A DNA stretch of 46,345 bases from an uncultured SAR86 cluster bacterium. Its GTDB lineage: Bacteria; Pseudomonadota; Gammaproteobacteria; Magnimaribacterales; D2472. The position numbers and the translations under genes were made by a program. This document shows, one piece after another, positions 28,965 to 36,682 of the stretch; the stretch's first letter is position 1; every line of letters starts with the position of its first letter. The DNA is taken from contig CACKRJ010000009.1 in NCBI GenBank assembly GCA_902602595.1, positions 1-46,345 of the forward strand, read 5' to 3'. Under the pieces are notes generated by a model, which searched no databases, was not told where the DNA came from, and worked only from the letters and a program-made list of their open reading frames with translations.

Positions 28965-31052
28965 GTGGAAGAAAATAAATTAAATACTCAATCCGTTGAA
29001 TTTAAATACGGAAATAAAACTGTCAAGATTGAAACTGGCAAAATTGCAAGACAGGCTACTTCAAGCATTATTGTTACCATAGATAACTTAGTTCTTTTAA
29101 CAACTATGGTTGCTAAAAAGGAGGCTGATCCAAAGAAAGATTTCTTTCCATTGGCTGTTTTCTATCAAGAAAAATTTTATGCTGCCGGAAAAATACCAGG
29201 CGGATATTTCAAGAGGGAAGCCAGACCAACTGAACAAGAGACACTAACCTCGAGGTTAATTGATAGGCCTATTAGACCGCTCTTTCCGGAGGATTTCAAA
29301 AACGAAATACAAATTTTCTGTACAGTCTTGTCTTCAGATAAAAATATTAATCCTGATATAGCCTCATTAATTGGAGCCTCTGCTGCTCTTTCAATCTCAG
29401 GAGTTCCATTTCAAGGTCCACTGGGAGCTGCAAGAGTTGGTTTCATTGATAGCAATTATGTTTTGAACCCTTCCCCTGAAGAGCTTGAAAAATCTTTGTT
29501 AGATATGGTTGTTGCAGGAACAAAGGATGCTGTATTGATGGTCGAATCCGAAGCAAATGAGTTGAGCGAAGATCTCATGTTAGGCTCCGTTCTTTATGGC
29601 CACCAAGAAATGCAAAAAGTGATCAAAGCTTGCTCAGATCTAAGGGCTAAAGTTAATCCTACTCCATGGGAGTATTCTGAAGATGAGTTAACTGCTGAAT
29701 TCAAAAGCAAGATTGCTGATGCTTTTAAAGATGAAATTGCTAGTGCGTTTAAGATTGCTGATAAATCTGATAGAGGAGAGGCGATTAATACTGTTAGAGA
29801 GAAGATTAATGAAGCTCATGAAGACTTAGATGAAATGGAAAGAGGAAAATTAATGAATGCTTTTAAAATGGTAGAAAAAGACGTTGTGAGAAAAAGTATT
29901 TTATCTAATGAACCCAGAATTGACGGAAGAGACCTAGATACTGTAAGACCAATATTTGTTGAAACAGAAGTTCTACCAAGTGTTCATGGCTCCTCTTTGT
30001 TTACTCGTGGTGAAACTCAAGCACTGGTCGCAGCAACACTAGGCTCTTCAAGAGATGCTCAAAGAATTGAAGGCTTGAATGGAGAGCAATCAAATACTTT
30101 TATGCTGCATTACAATTTTCCAGCATATAGTGTCGGTGAGATTGGTATGCCGCTTGGGCCAAAGCGAAGAGAAATTGGCCATGGAAATTTAGCAAAAAGA
30201 GCTATTAAAGCTGTTCTCCCAGATGCTGAGGAATTTGGTTATACCCTTAGAGTTGTTTCTGAAATTACTGAATCCAATGGATCTAGTTCTATGGCCTCAG
30301 TCTGCGGAACCTCTCTTTCATTAATGGATGCAGGTGTTCCTATCTCAAACCCAGTTGCAGGAATTGCGATGGGTCTCATCAAGGAAGAGAATAATTTTGC
30401 TGTTTTAACAGATATTCTTGGTGATGAGGATCATCTTGGAGATATGGATTTTAAAGTTGCTGGAACCAAAGAGGGTGTGACTGCATTACAAATGGACATA
30501 AAAGTTCAAGGCATAACAGCTGAAATCATGGAGTCTGCTCTAGAAAAAGCAAAAAATGCAAGGATGCATATTTTAGAGAAAATGAATGATGTGATTTCTG
30601 CTCCAAAAGAATTGTCAGATAATACTCCGGCGATGAAGAAGATCACAGTTCATCAAGACAAGATAAAAGAAATTATCGGTAAAGGTGGAGCTGTAATTAA
30701 AGGCATGCAAGCTGAGACAGGAGCATCTGTAGATGTAAATGACGATGGAGTGGTAACTATATTTGGTGAAACGCAATCAATTATGAAAGCCGCGCTTGAA
30801 ATTATCGAAGGTATAATCGAAGATCCAGAACTAGACAAAGTTTATGAAGGAAAGGTTGTAAAGATCGTTGATTTTGGTGCATTTGTAAATATTTTACCTG
30901 GCAAAGATGGCCTCCTTCATGTTTCTGAGATTTCTTCTGAGAGGGTTGAGAATGTTTCTGATGTCCTTACTGAGGGCGACGTTATTAAGGTAAAATTAAT
31001 TGGATTTGATCGCGGAAAAATGAAATTATCTAAAAAAGTACTAGAATCGTAA
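28965..31052 (+). CDS. pnp: Polynucleotide phosphorylase
   Basis: Phosphorolytic 3'-5' exoribonuclease of the RNA degradosome. The start is a GTG at 28965 shortly after AAGGAA (28955-28960). The 695-residue protein has two RNase PH domains (FYAAGKIPGGYFKREARPTE in the first; ITESNGSSSMASVCG in the second), an alpha-helical linker, a KH domain (KIKEIIGKGGAVIKGM) and a C-terminal S1 domain (VYEGKVVKIVDFGAFVN). It is the last gene of the conserved operon. Confidence 0.98.
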   Translation: MEENKLNTQSVEFKYGNKTVKIETGKIARQATSSIIVTIDNLVLLTTMVAKKEADPKKDFFPLAVFYQEKFYAAGKIPGGYFKREARPTEQETLTSRLIDRPIRPLFPEDFKNEIQIFCTVLSSDKNINPDIASLIGASAALSISGVPFQGPLGAARVGFIDSNYVLNPSPEELEKSLLDMVVAGTKDAVLMVESEANELSEDLMLGSVLYGHQEMQKVIKACSDLRAKVNPTPWEYSEDELTAEFKSKIADAFKDEIASAFKIADKSDRGEAINTVREKINEAHEDLDEMERGKLMNAFKMVEKDVVRKSILSNEPRIDGRDLDTVRPIFVETEVLPSVHGSSLFTRGETQALVAATLGSSRDAQRIEGLNGEQSNTFMLHYNFPAYSVGEIGMPLGPKRREIGHGNLAKRAIKAVLPDAEEFGYTLRVVSEITESNGSSSMASVCGTSLSLMDAGVPISNPVAGIAMGLIKEENNFAVLTDILGDEDHLGDMDFKVAGTKEGVTALQMDIKVQGITAEIMESALEKAKNARMHILEKMNDVISAPKELSDNTPAMKKITVHQDKIKEIIGKGGAVIKGMQAETGASVDVNDDGVVTIFGETQSIMKAALEIIEGIIEDPELDKVYEGKVVKIVDFGAFVNILPGKDGLLHVSEISSERVENVSDVLTEGDVIKVKLIGFDRGKMKLSKKVLES

Positions 31053-31223
31053 TCAAGATAATATAACTATTATTTATATTATATAAGTAATTATATTTAT
31101 ATTAATTATAGACAAATTAGCTAAATGTCAAATTTAGCAAGATTTTTCATACATTTTCCTTGTCCGGAATTTCTTTTTATGTTTTTATAGGTCAACTAAC
31201 CATGCAAACCATAGGGGGAAATT
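31053..31223 (+). other. AT-rich intergenic region: pnp 3' end and leader of small gene
   Basis: Bases 31057-31115 are almost pure A/T with overlapping short inverted repeats. A 7-base stem (GCTAAAT at 31120-31126 with ATTTAGC at 31132-31138) followed by AAGATTTTT could end the pnp transcript. A possible promoter for the next gene has TATAGG (31186-31191), but the upstream TTGTCC (31160-31165) is 20 bases away, too far for a standard pair. A strong ribosome-binding site AGGGGGAA lies at 31213-31220. Confidence 0.45.
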
Positions 31224-31442
31224 ATGGATAATGCATTTAGAATGTTAAGCGACCTAGTTAGTAATTTAACTAGCGTTATCATTGGTATCTTAGGACTTGG
31301 TATTGTTGGAAGCCTTGCTTTCGGTGATATGCTAGGACTAGATGTGATTGGAAATATTACATCATTGGTCGAGTCTTTAGCTTCTAATGGTGTTGTAGGA
31401 CTACTTGTATTAGCAGTTCTATACAGCTTGCTAAACAGATAA
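31224..31442 (+). CDS. Small two-helix membrane protein, unknown function
   Basis: A 72-residue hydrophobic protein that I do not recognise. It has a short amphipathic N-terminus (MDNAFRMLSDLVSNL), a first membrane segment (about 17-34), a central loop with DVIGNITSLVESL, and a second membrane segment (about 55-69) ending in LLNR. An unusually strong AGGGGGAA ribosome-binding site precedes the ATG, and a perfect 11-base-stem terminator follows 19 bases after the stop, so it looks like a well-expressed single-gene transcript. The next small gene resembles it in layout and in the DVxxN[IV]T motif. It could be a structural membrane peptide, a holin-like or toxin-like protein, or a transporter accessory subunit; nothing in the sequence decides. 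Confidence 0.75.
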   Translation: MDNAFRMLSDLVSNLTSVIIGILGLGIVGSLAFGDMLGLDVIGNITSLVESLASNGVVGLLVLAVLYSLLNR

Positions 31443-31461
31443 GCATTAAGCTTGTTTTTGT

Positions 31462-31496
31462 TAGAAAGGGTCATTAGACCCTTTCTAGCTTTTTTG
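31462..31496 (+). terminator. Strong intrinsic terminator
   Basis: TAGAAAGGGTC (31462-31472) pairs perfectly with GACCCTTTCTA (31477-31487) around an ATTA loop: eleven base pairs, followed by GC and a T6 run (31490-31495). It is the best intrinsic terminator in the window. It ends four bases before the ATG of the next small gene. Confidence 0.9.
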
Positions 31497-31500
31497 TAAA

Positions 31501-31734
31501 ATGAATCTTAATAATTCTCTTATTAAACTAACTGCCTTTTTTAATAAGTTATTAAAATTATTGTTGCCTTTTGTAGCAGTTTCACTGTTGCTGGGTATTA
31601 TTTTTGGGCCTACTACTCCCTTTGTTGGGGATGTTTACAAGAATGTTACAGACATCTTAAACATGCTTGGAGAGGATGCGCTGTTAGTATTGGTATCTTT
31701 AATAATAATTTTGATCTTTTTTAAAAAAGAGTAG
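31501..31734 (+). CDS. Small two-helix membrane protein, possible paralogue of its neighbour
   Basis: A 77-residue hydrophobic protein that I do not recognise. A basic N-terminus (MNLNNSLIKLTAFFNKLLK) is followed by a membrane segment (about 19-36), a loop with FGPTTPFVGDVYKNVTDIL, and a second membrane segment (about 57-73) ending FFKKE. Layout and the D-V-x-x-N-[IV]-T motif match the upstream 72-residue protein. There is no ribosome-binding site, and the ATG comes directly after a strong terminator, so expression would need readthrough or a promoter overlapping the terminator (TAGCTT at 31486-31491 is a weak -10 candidate that would give a leaderless mRNA). It may be real or vestigial. Confidence 0.6.
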   Translation: MNLNNSLIKLTAFFNKLLKLLLPFVAVSLLLGIIFGPTTPFVGDVYKNVTDILNMLGEDALLVLVSLIIILIFFKKE

Positions 31735-31753
31735 TACAAAGTTCGTCAATTTC

Positions 31754-31773
31754 CAGATAAATAACATTATCTG
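31754..31773. terminator. Stem-loop between convergent small gene and tRNA-Met
   Basis: CAGATAA (31754-31760) pairs with TTATCTG (31767-31773) around a 6-base loop, with T-rich sequence following on the plus strand about 15 bases later. It lies between the convergent ends of the small membrane gene and the tRNA-Met gene and could act as a weak terminator. Confidence 0.35.
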
Positions 31774-31807
31774 ATTGCTCCTTATATTTTTTATGAATTC
31801 TAAATAA

Positions 31808-31884
31808 TGGTGGCTATGGGTGGAATTGAACCACCGACCCCAGCGTTATGAGTGCTGTGCTCTAACCATCTGAGCTACATAGCC
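31808..31884 (-). tRNA. Elongator tRNA-Met (anticodon CAT)
   Basis: A 77-base gene on the minus strand with encoded CCA. The acceptor GGCTATG pairs with CATAGCC, the D-arm is AGCTCAGATGGTTAGAGC, the anticodon loop is CTCATAA, and the T-arm is GGTGGTTCAATTCCACC. The body resembles E. coli elongator tRNA-Met rather than tRNA-Ile2, and the paired first position excludes the initiator. The anticodon stem CAGCA/CGCTG has an A-C mismatch at 31-39. It follows ychF, as in Pseudomonas. Confidence 0.92.
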
Positions 31885-31918
31885 AAGTGGTGAAATGATA
31901 AAGAACTTGATTTAGAAG

Positions 31919-33004
31919 TCAAACGTTAAATTTGAAGTGAATCACATCTCCATCTTTTACTAAATAATCTTTCCCTTCTAGCCTTAATTTACCTTTTTGC
32001 TTAGCACCAGACTCTCCATCACAGCTAATAAAGTCTTCATATGAAATAACCTCAGCTTTTATAAAACCCCTTTCGAAATCAGTATGAATAACCCCTGCAG
32101 CTTCAGGCGCTAAGGAGTTTTTGCGCATTGTCCAGGCTCTGGACTCTTTCGGCCCAGAGGTAAAAAATGTTTCAAGATTGAGTAACTTATAGCCTGCAAG
32201 AATAATTTTCTTTAACACAGGTTCATCCATCCCAAGCAAATCTAGATATTCTGTTTCCTCATTTTCATCTAATAAAGAAAGTTCATGCTCAATTTTTATA
32301 ACCGCTGGAATTATATTCATACCATTTGCTTTTCCATAAGTCATTAAATCATTAAGATTGTTCCTTGATTCATCATCTGATAAATTCGCTATCAAGACCA
32401 TTGGTTTTGTTGATAATAAATTCATACTTTCAATAAATTTTATTTCCTCAGCATTAAATTTATCAAGTCTAGGCAAATTTCCATTTTCCATAAGCTCTTT
32501 TAAAGAATGAATTATTGCTTGATGTCTTTTTGCATCTTCATCTCCGGATCTAATTAACTTTTCTAATTTTTGATCTCTTTTTTCAAGGACCTCAAGATCA
32601 GCAAAAATTAATTCAAGATTAATAGTTTCCAAATCTTTCAGTGGATTGATGGCGCCATCTACATGCACCACATTTTCATCATTAAAACATCTTACAACGT
32701 GAAGAAGGGCATTCATTTCTCTAATATTTGATAAGAATGCATTTCCAAGACCTTCACCTTTTGAAGCTCCCTTTACAAGACCTGCGATATCTACAAAGCT
32801 CATCGTTGTTGGGATTACTTTTTCAGAACCTACAATCTTATTTATATTTTCTAATCTTTTATCAGGAACATTAACAATTCCAAGATTTGGTTCAATTGTG
32901 CAAAATGGGAAGTTTTCAGCAGGTATAGAGGATTTAGTTATCGCATTAAATAGAGTTGATTTTCCAACGTTAGGTAAGCCTAAAATTCCACATTTAAAAC
33001 CCAT
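31919..33004 (-). CDS. ychF: Redox-regulated ATPase YchF (Obg family)
   Basis: Ribosome-associated P-loop protein (OLA1/YchF) that prefers ATP over GTP. The 361-residue length is normal. The P-loop GLPNVGKSTLFNAIT is at residues 8-22, the switch I region reads NFPFCTIEPN, the DIAGL motif follows, and the nucleotide-specificity motif is NLSD (in place of NKxD), the known reason for ATP preference. The C-terminal TGS-like domain ends the protein. It starts two bases after pth, the pairing found across bacteria. Confidence 0.97.
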   Translation of the reverse strand: MGFKCGILGLPNVGKSTLFNAITKSSIPAENFPFCTIEPNLGIVNVPDKRLENINKIVGSEKVIPTTMSFVDIAGLVKGASKGEGLGNAFLSNIREMNALLHVVRCFNDENVVHVDGAINPLKDLETINLELIFADLEVLEKRDQKLEKLIRSGDEDAKRHQAIIHSLKELMENGNLPRLDKFNAEEIKFIESMNLLSTKPMVLIANLSDDESRNNLNDLMTYGKANGMNIIPAVIKIEHELSLLDENEETEYLDLLGMDEPVLKKIILAGYKLLNLETFFTSGPKESRAWTMRKNSLAPEAAGVIHTDFERGFIKAEVISYEDFISCDGESGAKQKGKLRLEGKDYLVKDGDVIHFKFNV

Positions 33005-33006
33005 CT

Positions 33007-33570
33007 TTACTCACTATGAAGTTTAGATTGTGCATCTAAAATTTCATTATTACTTAATAGCTCAATTACATTATTAAATTTAAAAAAGGCCTCTTGAATG
33101 GGGCCTTTTTCAGCGGATTTAAATTTACCTAAAACCCAGTTCGTTACATCTACTTTGTTTCCTGGATGCCCAATCCCTACTCTTAGCCTAATAAAAGATT
33201 TTCCTGAATGCGAAATTATGCTTCTTAGTCCATTATGGCCACCGTGACCTCCACCTACTTTCAATTTAAGGCTACCAATAGGTAGATCCAAGTCATCATG
33301 AATAATTATTATTTGGCCTAGGTTTAAATTATTATTATTTAAAATTTTTTTTATTGAGCAACCTGATTCATTGACATAATGATTTGGATATCCCCATAGA
33401 ATTTTTTCATCGGAAGATATTGCAACTGTAGATTCAATTTTTTTCTTTGATTTAAGCGATAGATCGCAATCTGCCGCAATACCTTTTACCCAATCTTTGC
33501 CGACATTATGTCGAGTTCCATTGTATTTAGTGTCAGGATTACCTAAGCCAATAATACAGATATTAGGCAC
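33007..33570 (-). CDS. pth: Peptidyl-tRNA hydrolase
   Basis: Releases tRNA from peptidyl-tRNA that drops off ribosomes. The 187-residue protein begins at GTG 33570 (reading MPNICIIGLGNP) and contains the catalytic His in NGTRHNVGKDW, the HDDLDLPIGSLKLK segment, GGHGGHNGLRSI and the RLRVGIGHPG motif. It lies 14 bases after rplY and two before ychF, the classic prs-rplY-pth-ychF order. Confidence 0.96.
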   Translation of the reverse strand: MPNICIIGLGNPDTKYNGTRHNVGKDWVKGIAADCDLSLKSKKKIESTVAISSDEKILWGYPNHYVNESGCSIKKILNNNNLNLGQIIIIHDDLDLPIGSLKLKVGGGHGGHNGLRSIISHSGKSFIRLRVGIGHPGNKVDVTNWVLGKFKSAEKGPIQEAFFKFNNVIELLSNNEILDAQSKLHSE

Positions 33571-33584
33571 GGAAGTTATGAACC

Positions 33585-34295
33585 TTAATCACTTGATTCT
33601 TCTTCGGGAGCCTCATTACCAGAAACATTTTCTTCTTCAGATGTTTCCTCTCCCTCGGTTGCTTCACCTTCTTCACCTTCTTCGCCTTCAGGTATTATCT
33701 CTGGTTCTTCCTCTTCTGCTCTTGGAGGATTAACTGAAACAATCATTTGATCATTTTCCTCATCAAAGCCTGGAATCTCAGCACCTTCAGGTAAAGTAAT
33801 GTCTGATAAACGAATTGCCTCATTTAACATTAAGTTGGTGATATCGACCTCAATAGCTTCTGGAATATCTCCAGCTAAACAAGCTATTTCTATCTCTGAA
33901 ATTGCTTTAGCTAGAACACCACCATCTGTTTTAACTCCTGCGCATTCCTCTTCGCCATTGAATCTAAATGGAACAACAACTTTAAGTTTTGTTTTTCTAG
34001 AAACTCTTTGAAAATCTGCATGAAGAAATTTGCCTTTTACAGGTTCTCTCTGGAGTTCCTTAAGCACAACTTTCTCTTCATTGCCTTCAAGCACAATCTT
34101 TAGAATCTGAGTATAAAAAAGTTCGTTCTCTGAAGCTTTTGTAAGCTCATTAAGCTTTAACTTAATATTTTTTGATTCTTCTTCATTACCGTAGATAATT
34201 GCGGGGATCATAGAGTCTTCTCGTCTAATTTCTCGAGTTTTATTGGTCCCAGTTCTAACTCTTAGATCTGCATTTAATATAATTTCGTTTGACAT
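33585..34295 (-). CDS. rplY: 50S ribosomal protein L25 (long, CTC/TL5 type)
   Basis: Binds 5S rRNA in the large subunit. The 236-residue protein is the two-domain general stress protein Ctc form rather than the 94-residue E. coli form: an N-terminal 5S-binding domain (about 1-95), a C-terminal TL5-type beta domain (about 100-185), then an approximately 50-residue tail rich in Glu, Gly and Ser and almost free of basic residues. It lies 25 bases after prs and 14 before pth. Confidence 0.95.
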   Translation of the reverse strand: MSNEIILNADLRVRTGTNKTREIRREDSMIPAIIYGNEEESKNIKLKLNELTKASENELFYTQILKIVLEGNEEKVVLKELQREPVKGKFLHADFQRVSRKTKLKVVVPFRFNGEEECAGVKTDGGVLAKAISEIEIACLAGDIPEAIEVDITNLMLNEAIRLSDITLPEGAEIPGFDEENDQMIVSVNPPRAEEEEPEIIPEGEEGEEGEATEGEETSEEENVSGNEAPEEESSD

Positions 34296-34320
34296 ATGTC
34301 GTACCTTATAACTTAACTTT

Positions 34321-35280
34321 TTACAAAAATAGAGCGCTTAGCGACTCTTCATTGTTCAATCTCCTGATGCACTCTGCAATAGTAGGGGCAAGAGAAATGA
34401 CGCGTATTTTACTGCATTTTTCTGCTTCTGGGGATAAAGATATGGAATTGGTTACAACTAATTCATCTATCGAAGAATTAGAAATCCTTTCAATAGCAGG
34501 ACCAGATAGAACTGGATGAGTGATATAAGCCTTTACTTTGGCAGCTCCAGCATCTTTTAAGGCCTGGGCAGCGTTACATAATGTACCAGCTGTATCAATA
34601 ATATCATCAGGGACAATGCAACTTTTTCCTTTAACATCTCCAATTATATTCATTACTTCAGATTCGTTTGTTGTTGCTCGCCTTTTATCAATAATGGCAA
34701 GATCAGACTCATCTAAGAATTTTGCAAGAGCTCTTGCTCTGACTACTCCGCCTACATCTGGAGAAACAATCAATATTTCTTCATCTTTTGAAGTTCTTGA
34801 CCTAATATCATCATGCATAATCTTAGTTGCATAAACATTGTCTGCAGGCATATCAAAAAAACCTTGAATAGATTCTGAGTGAAGGTCTACGGTTAGCACT
34901 CTATCTACACCAGCAGAATTCAACATATCTGCTATAACTTTTGCGCTAATAGGAACTCTTGCAGACCTTACTCTTCTATCTTGACGAGCATAACCATAAT
35001 AAGGAAGGATGGCTGTTATTTTAGATGCTGAAGAACGCTTTAGAGCATCGGTAATTAGCATTAACTCCATTAGATTAGAGTTTGTTGGGGCGCATGTTGA
35101 TTGAATGATGTATGTCTCATGACCTCGGACATTTTCAAGAATTTCTACTTTTATTTCACCATCAGAAAACTTACCAAGATCAATATCACCTAGTTTTAGC
35201 CCAAGTATCTTAGCAACTTCTTCAGAAAGAACTGTTGATGCTGAGCCAGAAAAAATTCCTACTGGTTGTTTATTAATCAT
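34321..35280 (-). CDS. prs: Ribose-phosphate pyrophosphokinase
   Basis: Makes phosphoribosyl pyrophosphate from ribose-5-phosphate and ATP for nucleotide, His and Trp synthesis. The 319-residue protein shows the ATP-binding [16 protein letters not shown] segment, the cation-binding [12 protein letters not shown] motif, and the PRPP loop [15 protein letters not shown]. The ATG at 35280 lies only 12 bases after the encoded CCA of tRNA-Gln, so RNase processing of the shared transcript would leave prs mRNA with a very short leader. Confidence 0.97.
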   Translation of the reverse strand: MINKQPVGIFSGSASTVLSEEVAKILGLKLGDIDLGKFSDGEIKVEILENVRGHETYIIQSTCAPTNSNLMELMLITDALKRSSASKITAILPYYGYARQDRRVRSARVPISAKVIADMLNSAGVDRVLTVDLHSESIQGFFDMPADNVYATKIMHDDIRSRTSKDEEILIVSPDVGGVVRARALAKFLDESDLAIIDKRRATTNESEVMNIIGDVKGKSCIVPDDIIDTAGTLCNAAQALKDAGAAKVKAYITHPVLSGPAIERISNSSIDELVVTNSISLSPEAEKCSKIRVISLAPTIAECIRRLNNEESLSALFL

Positions 35281-35292
35281 TTTCTTTACTAT

Positions 35293-35367
35293 TGGCTGGG
35301 GTGGCTGGATTCGAACCAGCGCATGACGGGATCAAAACCCGTTGCCTTACCGCTTGGCCACACCCCA
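35293..35367 (-). tRNA. tRNA-Gln (anticodon TTG)
   Basis: A 75-base gene on the minus strand with encoded CCA. The acceptor TGGGGTG pairs with CACCCCA, the discriminator is G, the anticodon stem ACGGG/CCCGT encloses TTTTGAT with anticodon TTG, and the T-arm is GCTGGTTCGAATCCAGC. The weak T1-A72 pair is typical of tRNA-Gln. It sits between ispE and prs, its place in many gammaproteobacteria. The ispE stop codon directly touches its 5' end. Confidence 0.96.
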
Positions 35368-36198
35368 TTATTTTATATATGTTAATAATGGTGAACATTG
35401 TAAAGGTTCACAAAAAGAGTGTCTCCATTTACTCGGAATTTTTTTTAAAGTTTTTTCAATTTCGTATCTTTCCTTGTATGCAAAAAACATAGTAGAGCCA
35501 GTGCCAGATAGTCTTAGAGAGGAGAGCTTAGTTAATTCATTAAAAATTTTTTTCACATCTTGATGATTTTGAAGAAATAAAGGCAAGAATGAGTTTTCTT
35601 CATTTGCCAGAATTCTTTCTTGAGAGCCTTTATCCAACTCATCCCATTGTGAAAATAATTTTTCAGTAGAAGAATGAATTTGTGGAAATAATAATAGATA
35701 CCTCTTTTTAGATAAATTTTGGTTTTCAATTAAAACTTCACCTTCACCAGATGCGTGGGCATTTTTTCCAAAAATAAAAAATGGAACATCTGCACCTAGT
35801 TTCCCCCCAATTTTTTTTAAAACTCCAGATGAAAGACCTAGATCAAATAAAAAATTTATTCCAATTAGTGCTCCTGCAGCATTTGAGCTACCTCCTCCAA
35901 GGCCGCCACCCAAAGGAATATTTTTTTTAATACTAATATCACAATGTATCTCCTCTCCAATATAATCTGATAGCTCTTTAATAGCTTTATAGACTATATT
36001 TTTCTTCCCATCTATTGAGGGGCCAATATTTGTCTGCACGTTTATATATTTTGATGATGTTTTCTTAATTATCATCTCATCAAACAAATCAATAAGTTGA
36101 AATTGAGTATTTATTTCATGCATTCCATTAATTTTTTTACTTACAACCGATAGATTTAAGTTTAACTTTGCTGGACAATTTAACTTTACTTTATTCAC
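35368..36198 (-). CDS. ispE: 4-diphosphocytidyl-2-C-methyl-D-erythritol kinase
   Basis: GHMP kinase of the MEP isoprenoid pathway that phosphorylates CDP-ME at the 2-hydroxyl. The 276-residue protein begins at GTG 36198 and contains CPAKLNLNLSVVSKK (substrate region with the catalytic Lys), the Gly-rich ATP loop IPLGGGLGGGSSNAAGAL, and the C-terminal LSGTGSTMFFAY motif. It overlaps lolB by eight bases and its stop codon abuts tRNA-Gln with no spacer. Confidence 0.95.
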   Translation of the reverse strand: MNKVKLNCPAKLNLNLSVVSKKINGMHEINTQFQLIDLFDEMIIKKTSSKYINVQTNIGPSIDGKKNIVYKAIKELSDYIGEEIHCDISIKKNIPLGGGLGGGSSNAAGALIGINFLFDLGLSSGVLKKIGGKLGADVPFFIFGKNAHASGEGEVLIENQNLSKKRYLLLFPQIHSSTEKLFSQWDELDKGSQERILANEENSFLPLFLQNHQDVKKIFNELTKLSSLRLSGTGSTMFFAYKERYEIEKTLKKIPSKWRHSFCEPLQCSPLLTYIK

Positions 36199-36682
36199 GC
36201 TCTAGAGCTCCACTAAGCAATAAACCTTCTTCTGTTAAGAAATCCAGTGAAAGGGTATTTAGACCTTGATAATGACATTTTAATTCAAAATTATTTTTGT
36301 TTATCTTATATACATTTTTATTAGCATTTAAGTAATGAAAGCAGGAATTAAAAAAATAATAGTATTCTTTTTCATTAAAACTGTTAAATAATGATAAATA
36401 AATTCCATCAATTTCTTTATCAATGACCATGCCATCTCTTTGATTGAATTTTATCTTTATTAGATTGCCTAATATTGGCCTGCTAACCTGTATAATGGTT
36501 TCTTTAGGAAATACATCTACTCTTACAATGAACCTAGATACTTGGTTATTTTCTGTATAGATAAATTTACCTATGTATCTTTTTTCTGAAATATTTGATT
36601 GAGATAGTGAAGAACATGCAGTTAGAAATACCACGCAACACATAAAGATAATTTTTATTATGGAATTACAGCTATTTGGCAT
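36191..36682 (-). CDS. lolB: Outer-membrane lipoprotein LolB
   Basis: LolB receives lipoproteins from the LolA chaperone and inserts them in the outer membrane. The 163-residue reading frame has a signal peptide ending in the lipobox LTAC with acyl-Cys C23; an internal Met at residue 14 would leave too short a signal, so the ATG at 36682 is kept. The body is weakly conserved and shorter than the usual ~200 residues; the call rests mainly on the lipobox and the hemA-lolB-ispE context. The first 23 bases overlap, head to head, the start of hemA. Confidence 0.85.
   Translation of the reverse strand: MPNSCNSIIKIIFMCCVVFLTACSSLSQSNISEKRYIGKFIYTENNQVSRFIVRVDVFPKETIIQVSRPILGNLIKIKFNQRDGMVIDKEIDGIYLSLFNSFNEKEYYYFFNSCFHYLNANKNVYKINKNNFELKCHYQGLNTLSLDFLTEEGLLLSGALERE
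36647..36652 (+). promoter_or_regulatory. Candidate -10 of hemA
   Basis: GATAAT (one mismatch to TATAAT) ends seven bases before the hemA ATG at 36660, which would place the transcription start at or next to the start codon. There is no ribosome-binding site and no clear -35. The element lies inside the first codons of lolB on the other strand. Confidence 0.45.

Noticed and set aside
31057-31115. A/T tract with short repeats considered as a replication origin or phage attachment site
   Set aside because: No DnaA-box cluster, no flanking direct repeats and no integrase nearby; better explained as ordinary AT-rich intergenic DNA.
31201-31230. Nine-codon upstream frame overlapping the start of the 72-residue membrane protein
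   Set aside because: No ribosome-binding site of its own and no leader-peptide character; likely chance.
31196-31474. 92-residue minus-strand frame opposite the small membrane gene
   Set aside because: The plus-strand gene has a strong ribosome-binding site, membrane-protein composition and a terminator; the antisense frame spans that terminator.
33497-33733. 78-residue Leu-rich plus-strand frame
   Set aside because: Antisense of the Glu-rich L25 tail, which produces Leu/Pro-rich shadows.
35292-35492. 66-residue plus-strand frame beginning [17 protein letters not shown]
   Set aside because: It is the antisense translation of the tRNA-Gln gene, a well-known kind of spurious protein annotation.
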